64,000 nt of DNA from Halovenus aranensis. Its GTDB lineage: Archaea > Halobacteriota > Halobacteria > Halobacteriales > Haloarculaceae. How positions within the stretch are numbered: position 1 is the first letter of the stretch; every line of letters starts with the position of its first letter. Under the pieces are notes generated by a model that saw only the letters and a program-made list of their open reading frames with translations, was not told where the DNA came from and made no database searches. Positions 17,474 to 26,019 of the stretch are shown piece after piece. The DNA is taken from the NCBI RefSeq assembly GCF_900100385.1, contig NZ_FNFC01000009.1:100652-164651 (forward strand). The letters are read 5' to 3'. Position numbers and translations under genes: made by a program.

Positions 17474-18055
17474 ATGAGCAACGAGCCGGGGGAATACTAC
17501 ACCGAAGACCGCTGGCAGAACTGGATCGATCGCTTACGCGAAGAGGAAATCGACCCCGAAGAAGAGGATTCCGCACGTCTCCTGTTGAACCTGCAGGACG
17601 ACACGGCGATTGCCGTCGCCAAGATTCTCACCGATTTCGACGAGGGTGTCCTCGACGAGGAGACGACACTGGGTAAACTCGAAGAAATTCAGGAGATTGT
17701 CCTCACCGAGGTCACCTTCGAGAACGAGGACAAGGAGATGCTCATCGAGGGCGTCCAGACCTCGCTGATGTGTGTCTTCCACGCCGCCCACGAGTACGTC
17801 GTCGGCGGCCCAGCCGAGGAGGGAACCATCGGAGAGTACATCGAAGCCGCCGCCGAGGAGGAGGCAAACGAAGACCTCGACGCGGCGCTTGGCTACTGCG
17901 TCCAGGCCGGGACGCTCGTCATCGACGGCGAGGAGATGGATATGGGGATGGCCGAAGAGCTTGAGTTCGGACTCGTCGCCGAGTGGGTCAACGGAATCGA
18001 CAGCCTCCAGACGGCGATGCGAGACCCCGAAGTCGTCGAGGAAGACGAGGACTAA
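17474..18055 (+). CDS. DUF2150-family protein
   Basis: A 193-residue acidic, largely helical protein matching what I recall as the haloarchaeal DUF2150 family: YYTEDRWQNWIDRLREEEID at the start, AIAVAKILTDFDEG near 45, and ALGYCVQAGTLVIDGEEMD near 142. No membrane segment or catalytic motif. ATG at 17474 begins the conserved block. Located between two pilin-like genes, but with no visible link to pili. Function unknown. Confidence 0.82.
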   Translation: MSNEPGEYYTEDRWQNWIDRLREEEIDPEEEDSARLLLNLQDDTAIAVAKILTDFDEGVLDEETTLGKLEEIQEIVLTEVTFENEDKEMLIEGVQTSLMCVFHAAHEYVVGGPAEEGTIGEYIEAAAEEEANEDLDAALGYCVQAGTLVIDGEEMDMGMAEELEFGLVAEWVNGIDSLQTAMRDPEVVEEDED

Positions 18056-18100
18056 ACCGCGACAGAACTTCTTTCACCTCCCGGCGTCGACTCTCACACG

Positions 18101-18517
18101 ATGGGTCACGGCCCGACGCGACAACGCGGACAGTCCGAGACGGTTGGCGTCATTTTGCTACTCGCTGTCGTGCTGACACTCGTCGTCGGAGCCGGTGCAG
18201 TCCTGATTTCGGACTGGTATTCCGACACGGAGCGAGATGCCAAGGTGACTGTCGACAGCGACCTGACGGCGACAGAGCTGACGCTTCGTCACATGGGTGG
18301 GGATGCAATCGACCCGGCGGACGTGCGGGTCGTGTTGCGGGAAGCTGATACGGAGTTGACGCTCGCCGACACCGGCTTCAGCGGGACGACAGACCGATTC
18401 GAGGCGGGGAGTCGCTGGGAGTATTCGTTCTCACAGCTTCCGGAGGAGGTTACAGTCCAAGTGTTCGATATCTCGACAAATACGTTGCTACACGAGCGGG
18501 CGTACGACATTAGGTGA
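18101..18517 (+). CDS. Type IV pilin-like protein, short
   Basis: 138 residues. The N-terminus RGQSETVGVILLLAVVLTLV is a typical archaeal pilin-type signal (charged leader then about 20 hydrophobic residues). The remainder is a small beta-rich domain with no cysteines. It begins 45 bp after the DUF2150-type gene and 57 bp before the large Ig-like protein, so the three may be expressed together. A minor pilin or a surface protein anchored by this helix are both possible. Confidence 0.8.
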   Translation: MGHGPTRQRGQSETVGVILLLAVVLTLVVGAGAVLISDWYSDTERDAKVTVDSDLTATELTLRHMGGDAIDPADVRVVLREADTELTLADTGFSGTTDRFEAGSRWEYSFSQLPEEVTVQVFDISTNTLLHERAYDIR

Positions 18518-18574
18518 GGGAGAGACTACTGCTGGCAGACAGCTTTTTATCCGCCAGCACACAACCCTTTCTCA

Positions 18575-21097
18575 ATGCGATTTCTGAGGGACGACAGAGG
18601 GCAGGCAATTCAAATCGGCGCTGTCCTCATCTTCGGTCTTATCGTGGTCTTTCTGGCGCTCTATCAGGGGTTTGTCGTCCCGAACCAGAACGAGGAAATC
18701 GAGTTCAATCACAACCAGCAGCTCCAGAGCGAGCTGACAGACATGCGTAGTGATGTCATCTCGATGCCCGGCGAGACGACGACACAGTCGGTTTCGGTTG
18801 GCCTCGGCCTGCGCTATCCTTCTAGGGCGGTGTTCGTCAATCCGGGGCCCGTCAGCGGGACGTTACGGACCGTCGGAACGACAGACAGCGCTCTGAACCT
18901 GACTATCGAGAACGCAACCGCGAGCGGAAATGTTGGTGATTTCTGGAACGACACTGCGGCGTACAACACCGGCGCAATCGAGTACCGGCCCGGGTACAAC
19001 ATCTTCACGAACGCGCCACGGACGGTCTATGAACACAGCGTCCTCTACAACGACTTTGGCCAGAATACGACGCTCCCAGTGACCGGCCAGACGCTGGTCA
19101 GCGGCGACCGAATCACGCTTGTCACGCTGAACGGCTCGTTCAGCCAGAGCCGTATCGGCGACGCGTCTGTCGACTTCGAGCCAGTGAGTACAGAAACCCG
19201 GCGCGTCGAGATATTCAACCAGAGTTCGCCGCTCTCGATTACCGTCCCGACCCGACTGAACGAAAGCGAGTGGCAGACTGTCTTCGAGGAGGAGATGGAC
19301 ACAAACGGCGGTAACGTCACGGGGGTGAACACGACCGCACTGCCGGGCGTCGAGGACTTCTCGTTGCTCGAAGTGACTCTCAAGCCCGGCAGCTACTCGC
19401 TCCGAATGGCGAAAGTGGGCGTCGGAACGGGCGTCGAGCAGACACAGAAGGCCTACCTGACCGATATCGAAGGGGACGGAACAACGATACAGACCGGCGA
19501 GACACAGACACTGACACTCGAAGTCCGCGATTCGTTCAACAAACCGATACGCGGCGTGACCGTCGACGGAGCCGCCGAGAATGGTAACTTCACCGGGCCA
19601 GACAGCAAAACGGTAACGAGACAGACAAACAGCGAGGGGCAGGTAACTGTCGAGTACGAGGCAATAAACCCGGGGACCAACGCGATTAATTTCACAGTCG
19701 AGCCCGGCTACCAGCCGTCACCGGGCGGGTCTCACGCGGCTGGCACGACGAAGAACGTCACGATGACCGTACAGGTGAACAAGCCGCCACAGGAAAACAG
19801 CGGGAACGGCACGTCGGCGTTCGACGTGAACTGGCTCGACCCGAGCGGCGAGCCGGGAACGCAAAACTGTGACGACAGTGCCTGTACGCTCGACTACGCG
19901 GAGGCACAGGAACTCGAACTCACGCTGAACACCACCGCACAGAGCGCGGGTGTCGACTTCGCCGTCAGGAACAGCAGTGTCGGCACGCTCAACATGAGCA
20001 GTGGAACGACCGACGAAAACGGAGAGGTCACGGTAACGTTCCAGCCACAGGCAAACGGCACCGTCGAGGTGTACGGCTGGACCGGCGGCGGCGGCGACCA
20101 GATCGAAATAGAGGTGATCAACGCTTCGGTCGGTCTCATATACCAGAACGACGCCGTGACCAACGACGGCAACGACGGCGACACCGTCGCTGGCGGGGTG
20201 AACTTCTCCGTCGCGAACCGTTTCAGCGAGAGCGTCACGATCACCGACGTCGAGATAACGCCGGCGAACGGGGATATCGATTACCTCAGCGACGACGTGT
20301 TCCCGAACGACGAACCCTTGGCGACCGAGGTGTACGTCGCCGCGGACCTGGACGATGCATACGTCGATTACAGCGGTGGGGCCGATCTTCCGAGAACTGT
20401 GGACCTGGACACTGACGGGCGCAACGACGGTGGGAACGCACAACTCTCGGCCGGCGCAACGGCGACGTTCTACCTCTACGAGTTCACTGACGGTACCTCG
20501 TCGGTCGACATGAGCGGCAAGGACGTGGAGATCACAATCACCTACCAGCCAGCGAGTGGCGGAACCGAGACCAAGACGTTTACGATCACACCAACCGGTG
20601 GGGGTGGCCAGACGGTAGCCTACCCGAGCAGCTATCGCGACGCAGACGGCGGTGACCAGTCGATACCACCGTCCTCGCCCTTGGGTACAATCAACTCGTT
20701 CAGCAATTTGCAGGCGGACGATGGTTCCAGAGCTACGTTTTCCGAGAGTGCGACGACCGGTTCCGGAAATAATCCCAAGTACCGGCACCGTACCGGACTA
20801 CTGATCGATGGAATCGCCTCCGGCACCCATTCGATGGCAATCGAATACGAGATGGGCGCGGGAAGTGAGGAGTACAGTCTCACCGTCGTCGACGCCTCAG
20901 GCAATGAGATAGACGGGGCGACCGACTATACGCTCCCACGGTCCGGATCGGTCACGACTGAGACTTTCACGCTCTCCCAGGCAGAAAGTAATTACATCGA
21001 TGCCAACGGTCTGGCCTATATCATCGTCGAAGACCCTGGCGACGACGACACCAACGACGAGCTATTCGTCGATTATATCCGGATCGATGTATCCTGA
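18575..21097 (+). CDS. Large surface protein with pilin-like N-terminus and Ig-like (Big-1) domains
   Basis: 840 residues. A short leader RDDRGQ precedes a hydrophobic segment IQIGAVLIFGLIVVFLALYQG, like a pilin or membrane anchor, after which the whole chain is extracellular-type: acidic, Asn/Thr-rich with many N-glycosylation sequons. Residues about 289-395 and 446-516 read as Big-1-like Ig domains (cycle of VTVD..., NSEGQVTVEY and DENGEVTVTF). The region 520-840 holds further beta-rich repeats. TATA-like TTTTTAT at 18543-18549 gives a leaderless start at 18575. Possibly an adhesin tied to pili; inference only. Confidence 0.8.
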   Translation: MRFLRDDRGQAIQIGAVLIFGLIVVFLALYQGFVVPNQNEEIEFNHNQQLQSELTDMRSDVISMPGETTTQSVSVGLGLRYPSRAVFVNPGPVSGTLRTVGTTDSALNLTIENATASGNVGDFWNDTAAYNTGAIEYRPGYNIFTNAPRTVYEHSVLYNDFGQNTTLPVTGQTLVSGDRITLVTLNGSFSQSRIGDASVDFEPVSTETRRVEIFNQSSPLSITVPTRLNESEWQTVFEEEMDTNGGNVTGVNTTALPGVEDFSLLEVTLKPGSYSLRMAKVGVGTGVEQTQKAYLTDIEGDGTTIQTGETQTLTLEVRDSFNKPIRGVTVDGAAENGNFTGPDSKTVTRQTNSEGQVTVEYEAINPGTNAINFTVEPGYQPSPGGSHAAGTTKNVTMTVQVNKPPQENSGNGTSAFDVNWLDPSGEPGTQNCDDSACTLDYAEAQELELTLNTTAQSAGVDFAVRNSSVGTLNMSSGTTDENGEVTVTFQPQANGTVEVYGWTGGGGDQIEIEVINASVGLIYQNDAVTNDGNDGDTVAGGVNFSVANRFSESVTITDVEITPANGDIDYLSDDVFPNDEPLATEVYVAADLDDAYVDYSGGADLPRTVDLDTDGRNDGGNAQLSAGATATFYLYEFTDGTSSVDMSGKDVEITITYQPASGGTETKTFTITPTGGGGQTVAYPSSYRDADGGDQSIPPSSPLGTINSFSNLQADDGSRATFSESATTGSGNNPKYRHRTGLLIDGIASGTHSMAIEYEMGAGSEEYSLTVVDASGNEIDGATDYTLPRSGSVTTETFTLSQAESNYIDANGLAYIIVEDPGDDDTNDELFVDYIRIDVS

Positions 21098-21211
21098 GTT
21101 ATAAGTGAACTATCTCGACGGTTTTTCGCCACGGCAATCAGACGTATCGACCACTACTTCGAGCCAGCGGAGATGAACGGCCATATCGAGTGGCTGAAAA
21201 ACTGGCTGTGA
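21098..21211 (+). pseudogene. Orphan coding-like fragment downstream of the surface protein
   Basis: After the stop at 21095-21097 the same frame stays open for 37 codons and reads like a protein C-terminus (ISELSRRFFATAIRRIDHYF ... EWLKNWL), with a plausible amphipathic pattern but no start codon. It ends at TGA 21209-21211, just 6 bp before the E1-beta remnant. Probably a remnant of a gene brought in or truncated by the rearrangement here; identity unknown. Confidence 0.3.
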
Positions 21212-21217
21212 ATACTC

Positions 21218-21313
21218 TCAGAACGCCATCGTTCCGAATCCGGACCGCCTGGATTAGACAGTAATCCCCCGACGCATGCAGTCGAGTGTGAGCGGCGTAG
21301 CTCGCGATGCGCT
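21218..21313 (-). pseudogene. Decayed copy of the 3' end of the E1-beta gene
   Basis: Aligns with 22077-22186, the last 110 bp of the intact E1-beta gene, in the same orientation. Long identical blocks include the stop codon with TCAGAACGCCATCG, AATCCGGACCGCCTG and CGCGATGCGCT; a 14-bp deletion shifts the frame and about a quarter of other positions differ. Translated on the minus strand it still gives ERIASYAAHTRLHASGDYC, matching KRIAGYDAHIPLHALEDYY of the intact protein. Similarity ends at 21313. The VapBC pair lies between the two copies. Confidence 0.75.
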
Positions 21314-21381
21314 CGACACTCCTCGGTAAGCTAGTGTGGTTTCGCACTAACCCTTTTCGGCGGTCACGACCAACATCCGGT

Positions 21382-21624
21382 ATGAGCACGCCAGACGAGG
21401 TGGGAGAGGGGACCGTCTCCGGTAATCAGGTCTCAATACCGGCACACATCCGTGACCGATTCGATATCGAGGACGGCGACGTGCTCCGGTGGAAGGTCGT
21501 CGACGGCGAGCTCCGGGTCGAGGTCCACAGCCAGGAAAGCGGTGTGTTCGACAACTTCGAACCCGGCGAGTCCGAGAAGGCTGTCGACGTCGTCGAGGAA
21601 CATGACCGATTCGGCCTAGAATAA
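21382..21624 (+). CDS. AbrB-family antitoxin (VapB-like)
   Basis: 80 residues with an N-terminal swapped-hairpin AbrB/SpoVT fold pattern (GTVSGNQVSIPAHIRDRFDI followed by EDGDVLRWKV), the DNA-binding half, and an acidic C-terminus that would occupy the toxin. The next gene, a PIN-domain toxin, starts at 21624 overlapping the stop codon, the usual antitoxin-toxin arrangement. Such antitoxins normally repress their own operon. The pair sits between a decayed and an intact copy of an E1-beta 3' end. Confidence 0.85.
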   Translation: MSTPDEVGEGTVSGNQVSIPAHIRDRFDIEDGDVLRWKVVDGELRVEVHSQESGVFDNFEPGESEKAVDVVEEHDRFGLE

Positions 21625-22058
21625 TGGCCCGGGCGTTCGTTGATAAGACCGTCCTGTACGCTGCCGCGAACAGCCGTACGTCTCGACACGACACAGCGCT
21701 CGACATCGTGCGCGGAGCGGATCGGGGCCAACTCCCAACACTGCTGCTATCCGATCCGATTTTGATTGAGATCATGAACGGCCTGACAACAGACGTAGGG
21801 AAACCCGTAGCGGTCGATTTTCTCTCCTGTTTGCACAGCGGGAGCAACTTCGAGATTCGCCGTGAGTCCAACCTCGTTTGGACCACCGCTTTGGATACGT
21901 TCGAGCAGAGAGACCGCCTCTCACTGGCTGATGCAATGCTGGTCACGAGTGCCCGACAGCACGATATTGAGTATTGCTACAGCTTCGACGACGATTTCGA
22001 CGGGTTCGATTCGTTGACGCGGCTCGTCACACCGGACAATCCATTTTCGAGTGAATGA
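21624..22058 (+). CDS. PIN-domain ribonuclease toxin (VapC-like)
   Basis: 144-residue PIN domain, a Mg2+-dependent endoribonuclease in VapBC modules. The conserved acidic residues are present: D7 in AFVDKTVLY, E49 in LIEIMNG, D103 in SLADAMLV, and an acidic cluster FDDDFDGFD near 123-131. The start codon overlaps the antitoxin stop. It is convergent with E1-beta, whose stop is 18 bp away. Confidence 0.87.
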   Translation: MARAFVDKTVLYAAANSRTSRHDTALDIVRGADRGQLPTLLLSDPILIEIMNGLTTDVGKPVAVDFLSCLHSGSNFEIRRESNLVWTTALDTFEQRDRLSLADAMLVTSARQHDIEYCYSFDDDFDGFDSLTRLVTPDNPFSSE

Positions 22059-22076
22059 GCACGCCGAAGACACAAG

Positions 22077-23144
22077 TCAGAACGCCATCGCTTCACGGAT
22101 GCCGTCCTGAATCCGGACCGCCTGAGGTAGGTAATAATCCTCCAGCGCGTGCAACGGGATGTGAGCGTCGTAGCCCGCGATGCGCTTGATTGGGGCCTCC
22201 TGGTACATCAACGCCTCCTCCTGGATGGTGGCGGCGATTTCCGCACCGAGACCGCCGGTCTTGGGTGCCTCGTGGACGATTGCGCCGCGGCCCGTTTTCT
22301 CGAAGGAGTCGATGATGGTGTCGAAATCGAGCGGTGACAGCGAGCGGAGGTCGACGACCTCGCAGTCGATTCCTTCCTCGGCGAGTTCCTCGGCGGCGAT
22401 AAGCGACGGCCGAGTCATCGCGCCCCAGGTGAACACCGAGATATCAGTCCCCTCCCGACGGACGGCGGCCTCGCCGAGGTCGATTTCGTACGAGCGTTCG
22501 GGCACTTCCTCCCGGAACGCCCGATAGATGAGCTTCGGTTCGAGGAACATGACCGGGTCGGGGTCTCGGATGGCTGCCGTGAGCAGTCCCTTGGCGTCGT
22601 AGGGCGTCGACGGCGTGACCACCTTCAGCCCCGGCTCGTGGACGAAAAACGCTTCCTTGGACTCGGAGTGGTGTTCGGGCGCGCGGATGCCGCCACCGTA
22701 GGGCATGCGGACCACCATCGGGAGGTTGAGCTGGCCGTGTGTGCGACTCCGCAGCCGGGAGGCGTGACTGACGAGCTGGTCAAAGCCGGGGTAGAGAAAG
22801 CCCATGAACTGGATTTCGCCGACCGGACGCATCCCGGACAGCGCGAGACCGATAGACGCGCCGATGATACCCGACTCGGCCAGCGGCGTGTCGACGACGC
22901 GGTCGTCGCCGAACTCCTCGTAGAGGGCGTCCGTCGCACGGAAGACGCCGCCGTTGCGGCCGATGTCTTCGCCGAGCATCATCACACGCTCGTCTTGGCT
23001 CATCTCGGTGTGGAGCCCGTCACAGATGGCCTCGACCAGCGTCAGTTCGTCGACGCTGTCGGACTCCTCTGGCGTCTCTCGCTGTGTCGGCTCCTCGGAC
23101 TGTTCTTCGACGTTCTCGGCGAGTGTCTCGGCGTAGGAACTCAT
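22077..23144 (-). CDS. 2-oxoacid dehydrogenase E1 component, beta subunit
   Basis: Beta subunit of a pyruvate or branched-chain 2-oxoacid dehydrogenase decarboxylase. 355 residues with an acidic leader of about 30 residues, then the family blocks ALCDGL-type start, MLGEDIGRNGGVFRATDAL, VVDTPLAESGIIGASIGLAL, EIQFMGFLYPGFDQL and VVRMPYGGGIRAPEHHSES. The start codon overlaps the stop of the alpha gene by 4 bp (ATGA). E2 and E3 genes, which usually follow, are absent; the next thing downstream is the VapBC module. Substrate cannot be read from sequence. Confidence 0.93.
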   Translation of the reverse strand: MSSYAETLAENVEEQSEEPTQRETPEESDSVDELTLVEAICDGLHTEMSQDERVMMLGEDIGRNGGVFRATDALYEEFGDDRVVDTPLAESGIIGASIGLALSGMRPVGEIQFMGFLYPGFDQLVSHASRLRSRTHGQLNLPMVVRMPYGGGIRAPEHHSESKEAFFVHEPGLKVVTPSTPYDAKGLLTAAIRDPDPVMFLEPKLIYRAFREEVPERSYEIDLGEAAVRREGTDISVFTWGAMTRPSLIAAEELAEEGIDCEVVDLRSLSPLDFDTIIDSFEKTGRGAIVHEAPKTGGLGAEIAATIQEEALMYQEAPIKRIAGYDAHIPLHALEDYYLPQAVRIQDGIREAMAF

Positions 23145-24268
23145 TCTAACACCTCCGAGAAGGCCTCGTCGCCGTACTTCTCGCGGAGTTCGCGGAGGTC
23201 GTCGCGCTGGGCTGTCAGCCTGTCCGGCGTCTCGCTGTAGACGTGCTCGAAGATGTCGTCGGGGTCGGCTTCGAGCGCTTCGGCCTCCTCGATTGCGTTC
23301 TCGATGCGCTGGTCGGCGCGGGACTCGATAGCCTCCTGGCGCTCGTCGGTCAGGATACCCTCGTTTTCGAGGAAGTTCCGCAGTCTGTCGACCGGGTCCC
23401 GATCGCGGTAGTACGCGGGTTCTTCCTCCGAGCGATAGACGCTGGGGTCGTCCGAGGTCGTGTGTGCGCCAAAGCGGTACTGGATAGACTCGATGAGCGT
23501 GGGCCGGCCCTCGCCCGGACCCGGCTCTTTGGCCTTGCGGACCGCAGCGCGGGTGGCCTGATAGACCGCAAGCGGGTCGAGTCCGTCGACGCGGATGCTC
23601 TCGACGCCGTAGGCGTCGGCCTTGCCGGCGAGGGTATCGCTCGCAGTCTGGCGCTCACGGGGCGTCGAGATTGCCCACTGGTTGTTGTTACAGACGAACA
23701 CCACGGGCACGTCGAAGACGCCCGCGAAGTTCAGCCCTTCGTGGAAGTCGCCCTCGCTGGTCGCGCCGTCGCCGAAGTGACAGAGGACGGCGCGGTCGGT
23801 CTGGTCCTGGAGCTTGTACCCCCAGGCCATCCCCATCGCCTGGGGAATCTGGGTCGCGATGGGAATGTACTCGGGCATCACGTTCACGTCGTCTGGAATT
23901 GCATACCCCTGGCGATACCCCCGGAGGGGGCCGAGCAGGGAGGACAGCTCCATGCCGTGGACGTGTTTCGCGGCGTGGTCCCGGTAGGTCGGGAACAGCC
24001 AGTCCTGTTCGTCGAGCGCGTAGCTCGTCGCAACCTGTGACCCCTCCTGACCGGTCATGGGGGCGTAGGTGGCAATCCGACCCTGTCGCTGGAGGCTGAT
24101 AGCTCGCTGGTCGAACCGTCGGGCAAGTACCAGTGCCTCGTACATCGCGAGCAGTTCCTCCTCGGAGAGGTCCGGAACTGTCGCGTCCGGGTGGACAGTG
24201 CCGTCTGCGTCGAGTATGCGTAACCGGTCGTGTTCGTCCTGTTCGTAGATTCCAGATTGTGCGTGCAT
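23141..24268 (-). CDS. 2-oxoacid dehydrogenase E1 component, alpha subunit
   Basis: Alpha subunit, 375 residues, carrying the thiamine-diphosphate motif: GDG at about 166-168 through NN at 195 (GDGATSEGDFHEGLNFAG ... CNNNQWAIS). The phosphorylation-loop region FGAHTTSDDPSVYRS is present as well. Two adjacent ATGs (24268 and 24271) are possible starts. It heads a two-gene operon with E1-beta. The 450 bp upstream have no gene; the nearest AT-rich TATA-like sequence on this strand (about 24417-24427) would imply an untranslated leader of over 100 nt. Confidence 0.93.
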   Translation of the reverse strand: MHAQSGIYEQDEHDRLRILDADGTVHPDATVPDLSEEELLAMYEALVLARRFDQRAISLQRQGRIATYAPMTGQEGSQVATSYALDEQDWLFPTYRDHAAKHVHGMELSSLLGPLRGYRQGYAIPDDVNVMPEYIPIATQIPQAMGMAWGYKLQDQTDRAVLCHFGDGATSEGDFHEGLNFAGVFDVPVVFVCNNNQWAISTPRERQTASDTLAGKADAYGVESIRVDGLDPLAVYQATRAAVRKAKEPGPGEGRPTLIESIQYRFGAHTTSDDPSVYRSEEEPAYYRDRDPVDRLRNFLENEGILTDERQEAIESRADQRIENAIEEAEALEADPDDIFEHVYSETPDRLTAQRDDLRELREKYGDEAFSEVLE

Positions 24269-24271
24269 CAT

Positions 24272-24724
24272 GTGTGGTTGTTATCGTCCGTGTTCGGTGT
24301 CGTGAGTGGTTGGCAGGTCGATACGAGACAGACCGACGGGCCGGGGGTCCGGTGCCAACGACACCCCCCGACTGCGCCGAACTGCGACCCGGTGGGACAG
24401 TGCCGGGCCGTTATCGGATATTAACTGTAGTAAATTGAAGGAAAATTGGTACTGTGCATCCGGCATCGGCAGTCTGGTCAGTCGAGCTCGGTCTGACTGC
24501 TGCACAGGTGTCGGGGGAGCTGCCCCAGTACATACCAGAGATAACGATAGTATCACCAATAATAGTTCTGAAAGTCGTGCTAGCACTTCACACAGGTGCT
24601 GTTGTGGACCGCCGAGAGTGGCAAACTGGCCGAGACAGCGATTACAATAACAGTCAGGGAGTGAGTGTTATCAGCCAGCCCACAGGGAGTAACGCTATTA
24701 CCCCGTGCGCACGTGCGTGGGAGT
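24272..24724. other. Divergent intergenic region, no gene seen
   Basis: 453 bp between the E1-alpha gene and the amidohydrolase gene. Reading frames here look random. It contains an AT-rich patch at 24417-24440, a 10-bp palindrome GTGCTAGCAC near 24577, and a TATA-like CTATTA about 28 bp before the start codon at 24725. It presumably holds both promoters. Confidence 0.55.
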
Positions 24725-25603
24725 ATGAGTGTTGACGGACTGAACGTTCTGGACGACAAGCAGGCGATAGACACACACGCCCACCAGCCGACCAGCGAGT
24801 TCCTACACGACGCCGGCGGACAGATGATGCAAGACGCTGCCGACCGCTTTGGCTCCGAGATGGAGACCTGGAGCTACGAGGAGATGATCGAGGAGTACCA
24901 CGACGCAGGTGTCGGGAAGGCGGTACTGCTCGGCTGGGACGCCGAGACGAACACCGGAAATCCGCCCGTGCCAAACGACTACGTCGCCGAGGTGCGCGAC
25001 GAACATCCCGAGTTCTTCATCGGCTTCGGGTCGGTCGACCCGTTGAAAGACGACTGCGTCGAGGAGGCGATTCGGTGTGTCGAAGACCTCGACCTCTCGG
25101 GGTTCAAGTTTCAGCAAATCGCGCAGGGATTCGACCCGTCCCAGCCCGAGTACGAGCAGCTATTCGACACGATTGAAGACCTCGGTGTCCCGGTCGTCTT
25201 CCACGGCGGCAACTCCACGCTGGGCGCATGTTCACCCGGTGGGCGCGGCCTCCAGGTGAAATACGGGAACCCGATGTTGATAGACGACGTGGCCGCACGC
25301 CACCCGGAGCTCCAGATACTGATTGCCCATCCGGCCTACCCCTGGGAGAAAGAACAGCTCGCAATCTGCCAGCAGAAGGGGAACGTCTACATGGACCTCT
25401 CGGGATGGATGCCCCGGTACATCGACGACCAGGTGCTCCATTACGCAAAAAGTCTGCTCAAAGACAAGGTCATGTTCGGGACCGACTACCCGATGCTCGA
25501 ACCGGAGCCGTGGCTCGAACAGTTCGCGGAACTCGATTTCTCTGAGGAAGTACAACGCAAAATCCTCCGGGAAAACGCCGTTGACTTCTTCGGACTCGAC
25601 TGA
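24725..25603 (+). CDS. Amidohydrolase-2 family metal-dependent hydrolase
   Basis: 292-residue TIM-barrel protein of the ACMSD / gamma-resorcylate decarboxylase-like amidohydrolase group. Metal motif AIDTHAHQPT (H18, H20), a lysine-bearing strand GFKFQQIAQGF near 118, VVFHGGNS near 157, IAHPAYPWEKEQL near 199 and FGTDYPMLEPEPW near 257 are all family landmarks. It could be a decarboxylase or hydrolase of small aromatic or keto acids. Single gene with its own TATA-like element. Confidence 0.82.
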   Translation: MSVDGLNVLDDKQAIDTHAHQPTSEFLHDAGGQMMQDAADRFGSEMETWSYEEMIEEYHDAGVGKAVLLGWDAETNTGNPPVPNDYVAEVRDEHPEFFIGFGSVDPLKDDCVEEAIRCVEDLDLSGFKFQQIAQGFDPSQPEYEQLFDTIEDLGVPVVFHGGNSTLGACSPGGRGLQVKYGNPMLIDDVAARHPELQILIAHPAYPWEKEQLAICQQKGNVYMDLSGWMPRYIDDQVLHYAKSLLKDKVMFGTDYPMLEPEPWLEQFAELDFSEEVQRKILRENAVDFFGLD

Positions 25604-25751
25604 GCCAGTGGCGTCTGCTGGCCGTCCGAGCAGTCCCCCCAGACATCTCGTGTTGCCAAGAGAAAGCCGCCACGCCGGGACGTATCGCGCCGAGAGAGTG
25701 TATATGCGACCTCGTTGCTGTCAGCAATATTGTAAAATGTCATACAAGAGT

Positions 25752-25786
25752 CAGACGTGCGTCGCACACCGGCGGCGTCACGTCTG
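25752..25786. repeat. Inverted repeat CAGACGTG / CACGTCTG
   Basis: Perfect 8-bp arms at 25752-25759 and 25779-25786 with a 19-bp spacer, in the intergenic region before the small gene at 25845 and about 27 bp upstream of its TATA-like box (25813-25821). Could be an operator or a hairpin terminating the upstream transcript. Confidence 0.35.
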
Positions 25787-25844
25787 GCAATTTTCGCCGG
25801 TTGTTTTCGGTAGGTTTATGTGTCGTTGAGAACTATTAACATGC

Positions 25845-26012
25845 ATGGAGCCGGATACTATCGTCCCGGCCGAAGTCGAAGCGAGCAGCGAAGTGATGGC
25901 CTCAGTCGAGGAGGGTCCAGTAGACAAATTTATCCTCGCTGACATCACCGAAGACGACGCGTTCATTACACTCCAACTCGACGACGCTGCTTCGCTTCCA
26001 GCCTGGCGATAG
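25845..26012 (+). CDS. Small conserved-type haloarchaeal protein, 55 residues
   Basis: Acidic 55-residue protein (MEPDTIVPAEVEASSEVMAS ... ASLPAWR) with the pattern of a small haloarchaeal family in which a KFILADITEDDAFITLQ-like central strand region is conserved; I recall similar short proteins but cannot name the function. A TATA-like box at 25813-25821 lies about 28 bp before the ATG, giving a leaderless start. Too short for confident family assignment. Confidence 0.55.
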   Translation: MEPDTIVPAEVEASSEVMASVEEGPVDKFILADITEDDAFITLQLDDAASLPAWR

Positions 26013-26019
26013 TCGATCC

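Noticed and set aside
19718..20788. 356-residue minus-strand frame inside the large surface protein gene
   Set aside because: Antisense artefact; composition is Arg/Val-rich and without motifs.
24454..24735. 93-residue frame in the E1-alpha upstream region
   Set aside because: Runs across a promoter region, no family pattern, and it is out of frame with the amidohydrolase gene.
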